A DNA stretch of 64,000 nt from positions 1 through 64,000 of the forward strand of contig JADQBB010000003.1 of the NCBI GenBank assembly GCA_016903695.1, in the 5' to 3' direction. Each line of letters begins with the position of its first letter. The stretch's first letter is position 1. Both the position numbers and the translations under genes were made by a program. Below the pieces are notes generated by a model. The model was not told the origin of the DNA. It ran no database searches and worked only from the letters and a program-made list of their open reading frames with translations. This document shows positions 63,673-64,000 of the stretch, one piece after another. Source of the stretch: Chlorogloea purpurea SAG 13.99 (GTDB lineage: Bacteria; Cyanobacteriota; Cyanobacteriia; Cyanobacteriales; Microcystaceae).

Positions 63673-63911
63673 GATGGGTTCTCCTAGTATCGGGGCGTTA
63701 ACTTTGCACCCTGTCCACGATTGTCGCAAACTGTTACCCCTAGGATAGTGTTTGCATCGTTTTCAGTTATAAAAAGTAAAAAATTTTAACTTTCTGTTTC
63801 GCATTATTCCTTAACCATCACCCACGTTAAAATTAAAGATAGACCATGAGTTCAATAAATTAGATAGAGACACCGGGAAATTACCAAAACCCGTTAGGAG
63901 CGTAACCAGTC

Positions 63912-64000
63912 ATGACGGCGGAAATACATCTACCTACTAAATCACTCTACGAAGAAGATTTCAACCTCTGGCTATCCGCTACGGCAGAACAGTTAAGAGC
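63912..64000 (+). CDS. DUF29 family protein, 5' part only
   Basis: Starts ATG at 63912 after a TAGGAG ribosome-binding site (63894-63899) and runs off the window edge. The 29 visible residues (TAEIHLPTKSLYEEDFNLW and then LSATAEQLR) match the conserved N-terminus of DUF29, an abundant cyanobacterial family of unknown function. It is divergent from chlB across a 239-base region. Confidence 0.75.
   Translation, partial: MTAEIHLPTKSLYEEDFNLWLSATAEQLR

Overview
The window is a gene-dense stretch of a beta-cyanobacterial chromosome. The evidence is direct: a cyanobacterial-type NDH-1 subunit (ndhD), a beta-carboxysome shell protein (ccmK), light-independent protochlorophyllide reductase subunit B (chlB), an apocarotenoid oxygenase, and about sixteen copies by eye of the HIP1 octamer GCGATCGC, where roughly one is expected by chance. 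The genus cannot be fixed from the sequence alone; the gene content fits a unicellular or simple filamentous non-marine-picocyanobacterial lineage. No rRNA, tRNA, CRISPR array, prophage or intact transposase was found. Genes are packed tightly on both strands, and six convergent gene pairs overlap at their 3' ends.

Layout. 1-5.9 kb: a structured repeat, ndhD, a TPR protein, a single-domain response regulator and a type IIA topoisomerase A subunit. 5.9-11.0 kb: DUF218 protein, carotenoid oxygenase, TxlA-like thioredoxin, NIL-ferredoxin, a lipoprotein membrane-fusion protein and a ureidoglycolate-lyase-like protein. 11.0-16.1 kb: the sulfate uptake locus, with a divergent Crp-family regulator (CysR candidate) followed by sbpA, a NIL-domain gene, cysT, cysW and cysA. 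16.1-22.6 kb: PEP-CTERM protein, second repeat copy, a caspase-fold protein that has lost its catalytic dyad, rpmF (L32, short), ilvA, a small secreted protein and gdhA. 22.7-34.5 kb: coiled-coil methyltransferase, retropepsin-like protein, argS, Nudix hydrolase, VOC protein, membrane subtilase, DUF3134, mraY, a two-gene retropepsin module, a KefB-like antiporter and a beta-lactamase-fold hydrolase.

34.5-49.4 kb: NlpC/P60 peptidase, an unannotated 28-codon membrane ORF, an 843-residue fusion of a cyclic-nucleotide-binding-like domain, a degenerate AAA+ module and a polyferredoxin membrane domain, a CDF transporter, a stand-alone fatty acyl-AMP ligase, a lone ccmK with a strong hairpin behind it, a Rieske oxygenase, an SGNH hydrolase, a low-molecular-weight phosphatase, two divergent paralogous response regulators, mtnP, a degenerate RNase H-fold protein and a methyltransferase. 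49.4-64 kb: speA, DUF4330, an M16 peptidase pair, a pentapeptide-repeat protein, a NodB plus phosphodiester-glycosidase fusion, an Asn-rich DUF3011 protein, a small membrane protein, a lipid kinase, an HpnB-like glycosyltransferase, a GspC/PilP-like protein, chlB and the start of a DUF29 gene.

Most genes are housekeeping or broadly conserved cyanobacterial genes, and the only clear multi-gene pathway is sulfate import. The most unusual items are the CRP-like/AAA+/polyferredoxin fusion (35319-37850), the compact multi-hairpin repeat (1-140 and a shortened copy at 17005-17085), the small-protein/retropepsin pair (30622-31253), and several enzymes whose catalytic residues are replaced (pseudo-caspase, RNase H fold, SGNH hydrolase). 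None can be proven novel without database searches.
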